A DNA stretch of 64,000 nt from Duganella dendranthematis (lineage in GTDB: Bacteria; Pseudomonadota; Gammaproteobacteria; Burkholderiales; Burkholderiaceae_D). How positions within the stretch are numbered: position 1 is the stretch's first letter; each line of letters starts with the position of its first letter. The position numbers and the translations under genes were made by a program. The notes beneath the pieces were generated by a model. It was given only the letters and a program-made list of their open reading frames with translations. It made no database searches and had not been told where the DNA came from. Where the stretch lies: contig NZ_CP051684.1 of assembly GCF_012849375.1 (NCBI RefSeq), positions 62,001 to 126,000 on the forward strand. The letters are read 5' to 3'. Below are positions 30,069 to 38,810 of the stretch, in pieces.

Positions 30069-32474
30069 CTATCGCAAAGGCAGTTGTAGACGCACCATTC
30101 CTGCTTCCGGATGCGGCAATACCACGCCGCCGAAGTGGCGTATCAGTTTTTGCACGCCGGTATTTTCCGACAAGGCGTCGCCGACGATCTCGCGCGTACC
30201 CCGTGCGCGGAAATAATCCACCAGTTTCTGGAACAAAATGTAGCCCAGTCCTTTGCCTTTCAAATCGGAACGCACGATGATGGCGAACTCGGCCGACTGG
30301 TTATCAGGGTCCAGCACCGCCCGCACCACGCCCAGCGTTTCCGGCTGGCCCTGGGGGTTGGGGCGGGTGGCGATGAACGCCATGGCGCGGTCGTAGTCGA
30401 TTTGCGTCAGCCGCGCCAGCTGGGCCGGCGGCAGTTCGCGCATGGCGGAGAAAAAGCGCAGACGCACATCGTCCGGTGCCAGCGCACTGAAGAACTGCTG
30501 GTGCTGCGCGCCATCTTCTGGCTTGATGGGGCGCAGCAGGATCTGGCCGCCGTTCCAGTCCAGCCGCTCCTCCAGCTCCTGCGGGTACGGACGGATGGCC
30601 AGCTCCGTGCGCCGTCCGCGCGCCTTGGCCAGGTGCATGCGCGCGCTGAGCGCCACCACGCCGCCGCCGATCGCCAGCAGCGGATTCAAATCCAGTTCAG
30701 TCAATTCCGGCAGATCGGCCACCATGTCGGCCACCTGCACCAGCGTGCGGATCAGCGCCTCGCCGTCGGCCGGGGTCTGGCCCTGCGCCAGCAGGCGCGA
30801 AACGCGGGTGCGGTCGACCAGATCGCGCGCCAGCGCCATATTCAATGGCGGCAGGCCCGCCGCGCGGTCGGCCGCCACATCGGCGGCAATGCCGCCCTGA
30901 CCGAAAAACACCACCGGCCCGAACACCGGATCGTGACTGATCTGGATGCGCGCCGCCGCCAGCGTGGCGCCAGCCAGCGCGGCCTGCTGCGGCGTCGCCA
31001 GCGCGATGCCATACGCCGCCATCAGCGCGCGCGCATCGGCGTCGGTCAATTCGCTGTGCCCCGCGTGCAGCGCAGCCTGCACCAGCGCGCGCGCCGCCGC
31101 CCGTTGCTTGGCGCCGGTGGTCGGCACGCCGACCGGCACCTCCATCAGCAGCTCCTGGTTGCGCCGATACTGGGCGATCTGCAGGAAGCCGTTGACGGCT
31201 TTCTCCGGCGTGTCGTAGGTTGGCAGGCCGGCGTCGGCGAACACGCGGCGCGCCTGCGCCACCGAGCTACCGCCCAGCCAGCAAGACAGCACGTTCTTGC
31301 CGGCCGCCTGCATCAGCGGCGCCACCGCGCGGGCGATCAGCTCACTGCCCACCATGGCGGTTGGCGCGTGCAGGAACAGCAGCGCGTCGGCCTGCGATTC
31401 GTTCAACAGCGCCTGCACCGCGCCGGTGTAACGCTCGACCGGCGCATCGGCCAGGAAGTCGACCGGATTGGTTTGCGGCGCGCCGGCCTGCGCCAGCCGC
31501 TTTAGCGTCTCCGGCGAAAACGCCGCCAGTTGCGCGCCGGTGCAGGACAGCGCATCGGCCGCGATCAATCCCAAGCCGCCGCCGTTGGTCAGCACCGCCA
31601 GCCGCTCGCCGCGCTGCGGCCGCTGGCGCGCCAGCGTTTCGACGGCGTCGAACAAATCCTCGGTGGAGTACACGCGCAGCATGCCGGCGCGGCGGATCGC
31701 CGCGTCAAACACCAGGTCCGCGCCCGGCGCCGCATCGCGTCCGACTTTCAGTACGATGACCGGTTTGCCGCGCGCCGCCAGCCGCCCGGCCGACATGAAT
31801 TTCCGCGCACTGCTCACCTGTTCAATACACAGCAGGATGGCTTCCGTTTCGCCGTCGGCCGCCAGATAGTCCAGCAGGTCGCCGAAATCAACGTCGGCGC
31901 CATCGCCCATGGCGACAAAGCGCGAGAAGCCGATGCCGCGCTGGCCGGCCCAGTCCAGCACCGCCGTCGCCAGCGCCGCCGATTGCGAGACGAATCCCAG
32001 CTTGCCCTTGCGCGCCGGCATTTGTGTGAAGCTGGCGTCCAGTCCCATTGCCGGCGACTGCAAGCCCGCGCTGCCCGCGCCGAGGATGCGCAGCAAATAC
32101 GGCCGCGCCGCTTCCAGCATCGGCTGGCGCAGGCCGCGGCCGCCGTTGTGGCCCGGATCGGCCGTCATCACAATCGCCGCCTTGCAGCCGGCCGCGCCCA
32201 GGTCGTGGATCAGCCCCGGCACGGTGGCCGGTGGCGTGCAGATGATGGCCAGGTCGGGCGACACCGGCAGCGCGCTCACCCGCGCGTGGCACTGCAAACC
32301 TTGCAGCCGCTGGTACTTGGGATTGACCGGCCACACGGTGCCGCCGCTGCGCGTAAATTCGCCATCCAGCAGATTGGCCAGCACCCGCGTGCCGATGCGC
32401 AGCGGCTTGTCCGACGCGCCGATCACGGCCACGGAACGCGGTTGAAACAGTCGGTCGAGATTACGGATGCTCAT
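30069..32474 (-). CDS. Acyl-CoA synthetase (NDP-forming)-like protein fused to a GNAT acetyltransferase (Pat-like)
   Basis: 801 aa: CoA-binding domain (~1-130, LFQPRSVAVIGASDKPLRIG), succinyl-CoA-synthetase-like flavodoxin domains (~150-430), a partial ATP-grasp region (~470-610) and a C-terminal GNAT domain (~640-801, VRLRFFSAMRELPPAQLARL and SDLKGKGLGYILFQKLV, the acetyl-CoA P-loop). This is the architecture of the protein lysine acetyltransferase Pat/PatZ, which inactivates acetyl-CoA synthetase. It lies 19 nt downstream of DUF2804, but a functional link is not evident. Confidence 0.88.
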   Translation of the reverse strand: MSIRNLDRLFQPRSVAVIGASDKPLRIGTRVLANLLDGEFTRSGGTVWPVNPKYQRLQGLQCHARVSALPVSPDLAIICTPPATVPGLIHDLGAAGCKAAIVMTADPGHNGGRGLRQPMLEAARPYLLRILGAGSAGLQSPAMGLDASFTQMPARKGKLGFVSQSAALATAVLDWAGQRGIGFSRFVAMGDGADVDFGDLLDYLAADGETEAILLCIEQVSSARKFMSAGRLAARGKPVIVLKVGRDAAPGADLVFDAAIRRAGMLRVYSTEDLFDAVETLARQRPQRGERLAVLTNGGGLGLIAADALSCTGAQLAAFSPETLKRLAQAGAPQTNPVDFLADAPVERYTGAVQALLNESQADALLFLHAPTAMVGSELIARAVAPLMQAAGKNVLSCWLGGSSVAQARRVFADAGLPTYDTPEKAVNGFLQIAQYRRNQELLMEVPVGVPTTGAKQRAAARALVQAALHAGHSELTDADARALMAAYGIALATPQQAALAGATLAAARIQISHDPVFGPVVFFGQGGIAADVAADRAAGLPPLNMALARDLVDRTRVSRLLAQGQTPADGEALIRTLVQVADMVADLPELTELDLNPLLAIGGGVVALSARMHLAKARGRRTELAIRPYPQELEERLDWNGGQILLRPIKPEDGAQHQQFFSALAPDDVRLRFFSAMRELPPAQLARLTQIDYDRAMAFIATRPNPQGQPETLGVVRAVLDPDNQSAEFAIIVRSDLKGKGLGYILFQKLVDYFRARGTREIVGDALSENTGVQKLIRHFGGVVLPHPEAGMVRLQLPLR

Positions 32475-32493
32475 TGTTGGCTTACTTTCCGGC

Positions 32494-33483
32494 TTACCAG
32501 CGCGAGGAATGGTCTTCGGTCACGCCCATCAGCTGCGTGACCATGCGTTTCGGCTGATCCGGCGCGGCGCGCACCCAGCCGCTGAAGGTGCCGATCGGCT
32601 GCAGATAGCGGCTGGCCGCCACCATCGTCTTCTTGTTGTCGCGGCGCGCGCCTTCCGGTGTGAAGTACAAGTCCAGCATATCGTCCTCGGTGAAGATGTG
32701 CCACTGCGACAGCGCATCCTTTTTATCGTACAGGAAGTGGGCCGGGCCCAGCGCAATCAGGTCGCCGTCCAGCCACAGTGCGTTTTCATGGTCGCCGAAA
32801 TAGCCGGCCTGCAGGTTGAAGCCCAGTTCCATATTGTGCGCCGAAGCCCAGCGCCAGGCGGTGTTGCGCGCCAGCAGGCCGTTGGAGTAATCGAAGCTGG
32901 CGACACCGCCATCGAGCTTGAATTCATCGCGCCAGGTGCGCACTTCACCGCGCAGCGGCATGGCCGACGATTTCTGCGTGGCGTGCACCGAGCCTTGCGC
33001 AATTGGCCCGGTGGCCAGCAGCAGCGGCGATGGCGAGGGGCCGAAGCTGGCGTCGACTTCCAGGTAGTCGCTGCGCAGCGTCAGCGCGTAGCTCCCGTCC
33101 CCGCTGGTGTCGATCGCGATGTGGGTGCCGCGCCGCGAGAAGCTGCTCGACTCGCCGGCATGATTGGCCAGCTTGGCCGACACCAGCGGCAAACCGTCCT
33201 GCGACAAGTTAGCCAGCATGTCGCCGTCCTTGCGCTCGAAGGCGTAGGCAAAGGCGGTGCTGATCCAGCCTAGATCGACGACGGCGACCGCGCAGAATAC
33301 CTCCTCCGTGCACAGCGCCACGTAATGCCAGCGCTTGTGGTGAAAGCGCCGCCACAGCGGGCTGCGGGAAAACGGCGCGGCCAGCTGGCTCCAGTCGATG
33401 TTGCCGACCTGGCCGGCGTAACGTCCAAACAGCGGCTGTCCGTCGGCGGCCAGCAGGCTGGCGGGGGCAACGGGCAGTGTCAT
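32494..33483 (-). CDS. DUF2804 family protein
   Basis: 329 aa from ATG 33481-33483 with AAGGTAAG upstream. Rich in beta strands and tryptophan, with features I associate with DUF2804: LFGRYAGQVGNIDWSQLAAPFSRSP at the N-terminus, HYVALCTEEVFCAVAVVDLG near 50-70, and ALWLDGDLIALGPAHFLYD near 240. No signal peptide. It follows the YcaQ-type gene by 10 nt, so the two form an operon. Function unknown. Confidence 0.75.
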   Translation of the reverse strand: MTLPVAPASLLAADGQPLFGRYAGQVGNIDWSQLAAPFSRSPLWRRFHHKRWHYVALCTEEVFCAVAVVDLGWISTAFAYAFERKDGDMLANLSQDGLPLVSAKLANHAGESSSFSRRGTHIAIDTSGDGSYALTLRSDYLEVDASFGPSPSPLLLATGPIAQGSVHATQKSSAMPLRGEVRTWRDEFKLDGGVASFDYSNGLLARNTAWRWASAHNMELGFNLQAGYFGDHENALWLDGDLIALGPAHFLYDKKDALSQWHIFTEDDMLDLYFTPEGARRDNKKTMVAASRYLQPIGTFSGWVRAAPDQPKRMVTQLMGVTEDHSSRW

Positions 33484-33493
33484 TTTCTTACCT

Positions 33494-34735
33494 TCATGCG
33501 GCTTCCTTGCCTGGTTCTGCCGCACTGAGTGCGGCTTGCAGCTGCGACCCGAAACTGGCCGGCGTCGCTTGCGTGATCTGTATGTGCGGGCATTGGTGCC
33601 AGTCGGCCAGCCGTTGCAGCGCGGCGGCGACGTCGCGCGTGAAGCGCTCGCTGACGCGCGTGGCCGGTTCCAGCACCAGCGATTTGAGTTCAAACACGCC
33701 GTCGCGCCGGTGCGCCTTGGCGTCCACCCGCCCCACCAGCGCGCCACGGCGCAGGATCGGCAGCGTGAAGTAGCCGTATTTGCGTTTGTCGGCCGGCGTG
33801 TAGCATTCCAGCCGGTAGTCGAAGTTGAATAGTTCGAGCGCGCGGCGGCGGTCCCACACCACCGGATCGAACGGCGACAGGATGGTGGTCAGCGTCGGCG
33901 CCAACGTGCCGGCGGCGGCGCTGTCCAGCAGCGCCGCATGGTCGGAATGGACGTAGATCGGATCATCCCAGTCATCCACCCAGGCGCGCAGCAATGCGCC
34001 CTGCTCCACCAGTGTTTCGGGATCGACGCGCGGCGGCTTGGTGCGGAAGTAGTCGCTGATCCAGCCGGCGCGCGCGCAGCCCATGGCCTTGACGGCTTTC
34101 AGTACCAGCTCTCGGCGCACCTCGTCCGTGTGCGGTAACTGGCTGTCGTCCCAGTGCGGCAGCACGCGCTCGGCCAGGTCGTAGATGCGCTGGAAGTTGT
34201 GGCGGGCGGCGATCATCAGCGCGCCGGTGGTGAACAGCACTTCCAGCGAACGCTTTTCCGGCTTCCAGCTCCACCAGCCGCCAGCCTGGCCGTCGGTGCG
34301 TTCAAAGTCCGAGGAGCGCGTGGGACCGTTGATGCGGATATGTTCCAGCACCGCGTCGACTTCGGCGCGGCGCTCCTTCATCCAGGTGGCGGAATACTTC
34401 CAGCCCATGGCTTCCGGGTCCAGCATGCGATGGCGATACAAGCCGTAATCCTCGATCGGCACAAAGCAGGCCTCGTGGGCCCAGTATTCAAACAGCTCAC
34501 CACCGGCCAGCGCCTGCTCCAGCCATGCCTGCGGATAGTCGCCCAAACGGCTCCACAGCACCAGGTACGGACTGCGCGCCACCACGTGGATAGTATCGAT
34601 TTGCAGCACGCCCATTTGCCGGATCGCCGCCAGCAGGTCGGGCGGACGGGCCTTGCGGCGACGCGGCTGCAACAGCCCTTGCGCCGCCAGATGCAGCGCG
34701 CGCGCGGCGGACAGGCTCAATATCGGTTCAGTCAT
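33494..34735 (-). CDS. ycaQ: YcaQ-type winged-helix DNA glycosylase (HTH_42 superfamily)
   Basis: 413 aa. The HTH_42 family includes E. coli YcaQ, which unhooks DNA interstrand crosslinks. The catalytic QxD motif of the YcaQ branch is seen at Q45-D47 (GVLQIDTIHVVARSPYLVL), and the family segments FEYWAHEACFVPIEDYGLYRHRM and LLSPFDPVVWDRRRALELFNFDY are present. It likely protects against alkylating or crosslinking agents. First gene of an operon with DUF2804. Confidence 0.88.
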   Translation of the reverse strand: MTEPILSLSAARALHLAAQGLLQPRRRKARPPDLLAAIRQMGVLQIDTIHVVARSPYLVLWSRLGDYPQAWLEQALAGGELFEYWAHEACFVPIEDYGLYRHRMLDPEAMGWKYSATWMKERRAEVDAVLEHIRINGPTRSSDFERTDGQAGGWWSWKPEKRSLEVLFTTGALMIAARHNFQRIYDLAERVLPHWDDSQLPHTDEVRRELVLKAVKAMGCARAGWISDYFRTKPPRVDPETLVEQGALLRAWVDDWDDPIYVHSDHAALLDSAAAGTLAPTLTTILSPFDPVVWDRRRALELFNFDYRLECYTPADKRKYGYFTLPILRRGALVGRVDAKAHRRDGVFELKSLVLEPATRVSERFTRDVAAALQRLADWHQCPHIQITQATPASFGSQLQAALSAAEPGKEAA

Positions 34736-34870
34736 GAGCGCTATTCTAATAAAGTTTTCAATATTGCCTGTGAACGGATTAAGGTTTTTTTCACCACTTT
34801 CACGCCAAAAGCGATATTTCCGTGCAGAATACCCCGAAAGATTTCCGATACCGATGAGGAACGTTCCCCG

Positions 34871-37507
34871 ATGCGCGATCTCTTTCGCCGTTTATACCGC
34901 GCGATACTGCTGCCCGCCTTCGGCCTGGGGCTGCTGATTTTCACTTGGGCCGCCGTCACCTATCAGGTCCGGCAGGAACAGAACACCGCCCATTACGAGG
35001 CGGTGCTGCATAGTCAATCGCTGGCGCGCACGCTGGCCGAGCATAGCACCCACCTGCTGCGCCAGGTCGATCATGCCACCCAGCTGTTTAAACTCAAATA
35101 CGAGGAAACCGGCGGCGCGCTGCGGCTGGCCGAATTCACCCGCAAGAACGGCCTGCTCGACTCGCTGCTGCCGACCAAGCTCGATCTGCCGCTGGCCATC
35201 CTCGACCGCGACGGCCGGATCATCGACAGCTTGAACGGCTACTTCACGCCGGACCTGAGACGCCAGCCGGTGTTCCGCAACCACGCCAACAACCCGTCCG
35301 ACGTGTCGCTGGTGGCCACGCCGGTGGTCGACAGCCGCACCAAGAAATGGCAGATCCAGATCTCGCGCCGCCTGAATCATCCCGACGGCAGTTTCGCCGG
35401 CGTGATCATGGTGATGATCGATCCGGCCTATTTCGTCGAGGACTACGACCGCCTGAACGTTGATCCCGGCGGCGCGGTGATGCTGATCAGCCGCGAAAAC
35501 GGCATGTCGGCCGCCCGCATCGACGACCAGGTGATCATCAGCGACAGCATCGACTTCAGCGTGCCGCAGCCCAGCGTCACCCAGCCGGCCGAGGAATTCC
35601 TGCTCAAGCGCCGCTTCGACGCCGTCGACCGCATCTACGGCTACGCCGAGATGCCGCGCTATCAGCTGACGGCCGTGGTGGGCGATCCTGCCGCGTCGGC
35701 CATGGCGCGCTTTGAACGCCGCCGCAATATCTATTTCGGCGCCGCCGCCGTGGTGTCGGTGCTGGTGACGCTGTTCGTCTACCTGCTGATGCGCCAGGCG
35801 CATCGCCTGCGCCACACCGCCCGCATGGTGATCGAGGCGCAGCTAATGCTGCGCGCCGCCGCCGACGCCAGCCTGGATGCGGTGTATATGTTCAAGGCGT
35901 GCCGCATGCGCGGCGCACACCGCGAAATACTCGACTTCACCATCGCCGATCTGAATGAACGCGGCGCGCAGCTGTTGGGCTACCGCAGCGCCGACATCAA
36001 GGACAAGCGCCTGGTGGAGGTGATGCCCGAGCTGCACTCCAAGGGTTTCGTCGAAAAATTCCGCCATGTGCTGGAATCGCGCCAGCCGCTGGAAGAGGAA
36101 ATCGAAGTCGACTTCCTGCCCAACCGCGCAGTCCACTGGCTGCACCACCAGATTGTGCCGATCACCGACGGCGTGGCCGTCACCGTGCGCGACATCACCT
36201 CGCGCAAGGAAACCGAACTGGCCGCGCGCCAGCAGCAGGCCGAGCTCACCGCCGTCAACGACGCCTCGCCGCTAGGCCTGCTGCGCGCCGACGCCTCCGG
36301 CCACTGCACCTACGTCAACCGCACCTTTGAACTGATCACAGGGCTAACGCGCGAGGAAGCGCTGGGCGACGCCTGGATGCGCGCCGTCCATCCGCAAGAC
36401 CGGGTGGTGCTCAAGACCGCGCTGCAGCACATGGCGCAAACCCGCGCGCCGCACCAGGACACGCTGCGTTGCGTGCACCCGGACGGCATGATCGTCTGGG
36501 TCTCGTTCAAGATCGCCGCCATGGTGGTGGACGGCAAAGTGTACGGCTACGTCGGCACGGTGGACGACATCACCCATGTCCGCAAGTCGGTGATGGCACT
36601 GCGCGAGAGCGAATCGCGCCTGCGCACCATCGCCGACACGCTGCCGGCGATGGTCGCCTACATCGACGCCAAACAGGTCTACCGCTTCCACAACGTGGCC
36701 TACGAACGGGAATTCAACCGCACCGGCACTACGGTGCTGGGCCGCAGCATCCGCGAAACGCTGGGCGAGCAGCGCTACGCCTTCCTGGAACCATACGTAC
36801 TGCGCGCGCTGGAAGGCGAAACCCTGACCTTCGAGGAAGACGACGACAGCGACACCACTGAACGCACCTACGAAGTGGTGTACATCCCGCAAATGGACGA
36901 AGACGGCGCCAATGTGATCGGCTTCCACGTCATGCGGCAGGACATCACCGTGCAAAAGCGCGAGAAACAGCGTTTGCTGCGGCTGTCGCAGGTCGACGCG
37001 CTGACCGGCCTGACCAACCGCGCCGGCTTCCTGCAAAAGCTGCACGATTCCATGGCCGCCTCGCGCGCCAACGCCAACCTGATGGCAGTGATGTATATGG
37101 ACATCGACCGCTTCAAGCCGGTCAACGACACCTTCGGCCACGCCGTCGGCGACGCCCTGCTGAAGGCATTTTCGGCGCGCCTGACCCATACCATGCGCGC
37201 CAGCGACACCATCGCCCGACTGGGCGGCGACGAATTCACCATCATCATGGAGCGCATCCACCGCACCGACGACGCGGCGGCCGCCGCGGCCAAAATCGTC
37301 ACCGCCATGCAGGCCGATTTCGACCTCGGTGGCACCGTGGTGTCGATATCGACCAGCATCGGCCTGACCTACTACCGCGACGAAGAGGTTAGCCCCGCCG
37401 AACTGCTGAACCGCGCGGACATCCTGCTGTACGAGGCCAAACAGGCCGGCCGCAACACCTTCCGCGCCGGCTTGCCGGCCCACCCGCCAGCCAGTAACGT
37501 CGCATAA
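34871..37507 (+). CDS. Membrane sensor diguanylate cyclase: extracellular sensor domain, PAS repeats, GGDEF
   Basis: 878 aa from ATG 34871 (GAGGAA upstream). Membrane helices at ~11-32 and ~285-308 bracket a ~250-residue periplasmic CACHE-like sensor (LPLAILDRDGRIIDSLNGYF, VMVMIDPAYFVEDY). Three PAS/PAC units follow (~325-440, ~450-575, ~580-700), then a GGDEF domain with intact GGDEF at ~785 and an RASD inhibitory site five residues before the preceding leucine-glycine. It should make c-di-GMP in response to an external ligand; the ligand is unknown. Divergent from the ycaQ operon. Confidence 0.93.
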   Translation: MRDLFRRLYRAILLPAFGLGLLIFTWAAVTYQVRQEQNTAHYEAVLHSQSLARTLAEHSTHLLRQVDHATQLFKLKYEETGGALRLAEFTRKNGLLDSLLPTKLDLPLAILDRDGRIIDSLNGYFTPDLRRQPVFRNHANNPSDVSLVATPVVDSRTKKWQIQISRRLNHPDGSFAGVIMVMIDPAYFVEDYDRLNVDPGGAVMLISRENGMSAARIDDQVIISDSIDFSVPQPSVTQPAEEFLLKRRFDAVDRIYGYAEMPRYQLTAVVGDPAASAMARFERRRNIYFGAAAVVSVLVTLFVYLLMRQAHRLRHTARMVIEAQLMLRAAADASLDAVYMFKACRMRGAHREILDFTIADLNERGAQLLGYRSADIKDKRLVEVMPELHSKGFVEKFRHVLESRQPLEEEIEVDFLPNRAVHWLHHQIVPITDGVAVTVRDITSRKETELAARQQQAELTAVNDASPLGLLRADASGHCTYVNRTFELITGLTREEALGDAWMRAVHPQDRVVLKTALQHMAQTRAPHQDTLRCVHPDGMIVWVSFKIAAMVVDGKVYGYVGTVDDITHVRKSVMALRESESRLRTIADTLPAMVAYIDAKQVYRFHNVAYEREFNRTGTTVLGRSIRETLGEQRYAFLEPYVLRALEGETLTFEEDDDSDTTERTYEVVYIPQMDEDGANVIGFHVMRQDITVQKREKQRLLRLSQVDALTGLTNRAGFLQKLHDSMAASRANANLMAVMYMDIDRFKPVNDTFGHAVGDALLKAFSARLTHTMRASDTIARLGGDEFTIIMERIHRTDDAAAAAAKIVTAMQADFDLGGTVVSISTSIGLTYYRDEEVSPAELLNRADILLYEAKQAGRNTFRAGLPAHPPASNVA

Positions 37508-37583
37508 GCGCGGCATAAATCAAACCGGGAGCCGCCGGCTTGCGCTATATTGAGCGCTTTCCGGCTGCTTCATCCTATTTTTC

Positions 37584-38810
37584 ATGCGTCTGCTGCACAC
37601 CTCCGACTGGCATCTCGGCCAATCCCTGCATAATTTCGAGCGTCACTACGAACACCAGCGCTTTCTCGACTGGCTGTTGGACGCCATCGTCGCCGAACAG
37701 GCCGACGTGCTGCTGATCGCCGGGGATATTTACGATAACGCCAACCCGTCATCCGCTTCGCAAAAGCAGCTGTACCGCTTCCTGCGGATCGCCAAGGAGC
37801 GCGCACCGCATCTGAACCTGATCATCATCGCCGGCAACCACGATTCACCGGGCCGGCTGGATGCGCCCGGACCGCTGCTGGAAGCCCACGGCACGCGCGT
37901 GATCGGCGCCGTGCAGCGCAATGCCGATGGCGAGATCGATGTCGAATCGCTGGTGCTGCCACTCACGGGCCGCAGCGGCGCGGTGGAGGCCTGGTGCCTG
38001 GCAGTGCCGTTTTTGCGTCCCGGCGACGTGCCACGCGTGGCCACGGAAGACGGCGCCGATCCTTACCTGGCCGGCATCGCCACGCTGTACCAGCAGGCGT
38101 TTGCACTGGCGCAGAGCAGGCGCCAGGACGGCCAGGCCATCGTCGCCATGGGCCACTGCCACATGGTGGATGGGCAGATGTCCAACGATTCGGAACGCCG
38201 CATCGTTATCGGCGGCACCGAGATGCTGCCGGCCGGGATCTTCGATCCCGCCATCGCTTACGCAGCGCTGGGGCATTTGCATCTGGCGCAAAACGTCGGC
38301 AAGCAGGCACACATCCGCTACTCCGGCAGCCCGCTGCCGCTGTCGTTCGCCGAGGTGAATTACGCGCATCAGATTTTGCGCATCGACCTTGACGGCCCGG
38401 TGCTGCGCGAGATTGTGCCGGTGGCGGTGCCGCGCGCGGTGGAGCTGATGCGCGTGCCATCCAAGCCGGCGCCGCTAACGCAGGTGCTGGAGGAACTGGC
38501 TGCGCTGTCGCCGCCGGACGCGCCGGTGGAACAGCAACCCTATCTGGAAGTGCGCGTGCTGCTGGAGCAACCGGAACCCGGCCTGCGCGCGCGCATCGAA
38601 GCGGCGCTGGACGGCAAGCCGGTGCGGCTGGCGAAGATTGAAACCTCGACCGCCGCCCGCGCCTCGTCCATCGACAAGGAAGTGATGACGCTAGACCAGC
38701 TGGAAAAACTCAAGCCCGACGACATTTTCAGACAGCTGTACCAGCAGCGCTTCGGCAATGAAGCGCCGGCCGATCAACTGAGCGCTTTTGCGGAGTTGAT
38801 GCTGCCATGA
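37584..38810 (+). CDS. sbcD: Exonuclease SbcD (Mre11-type nuclease)
   Basis: 408-aa metallophosphoesterase. Motifs in order: TSDWHLGQ (7-14), AGDIYDNANPS (~46-56), AGNHDSPGRLD (~86-96), GHCHM (~190) and GHLHLAQN (~229-236), giving the two-metal site. With SbcC it opens hairpins and protein-blocked DNA ends. It overlaps sbcC by 4 nt (ATGA). Confidence 0.97.
   Translation: MRLLHTSDWHLGQSLHNFERHYEHQRFLDWLLDAIVAEQADVLLIAGDIYDNANPSSASQKQLYRFLRIAKERAPHLNLIIIAGNHDSPGRLDAPGPLLEAHGTRVIGAVQRNADGEIDVESLVLPLTGRSGAVEAWCLAVPFLRPGDVPRVATEDGADPYLAGIATLYQQAFALAQSRRQDGQAIVAMGHCHMVDGQMSNDSERRIVIGGTEMLPAGIFDPAIAYAALGHLHLAQNVGKQAHIRYSGSPLPLSFAEVNYAHQILRIDLDGPVLREIVPVAVPRAVELMRVPSKPAPLTQVLEELAALSPPDAPVEQQPYLEVRVLLEQPEPGLRARIEAALDGKPVRLAKIETSTAARASSIDKEVMTLDQLEKLKPDDIFRQLYQQRFGNEAPADQLSAFAELMLP

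Noticed and set aside
34154-34870. Open extension upstream of the PAS-GGDEF gene
   Set aside because: The 239 extra codons are antisense to the ycaQ gene; the natural start with GAGGAA is at 34871.
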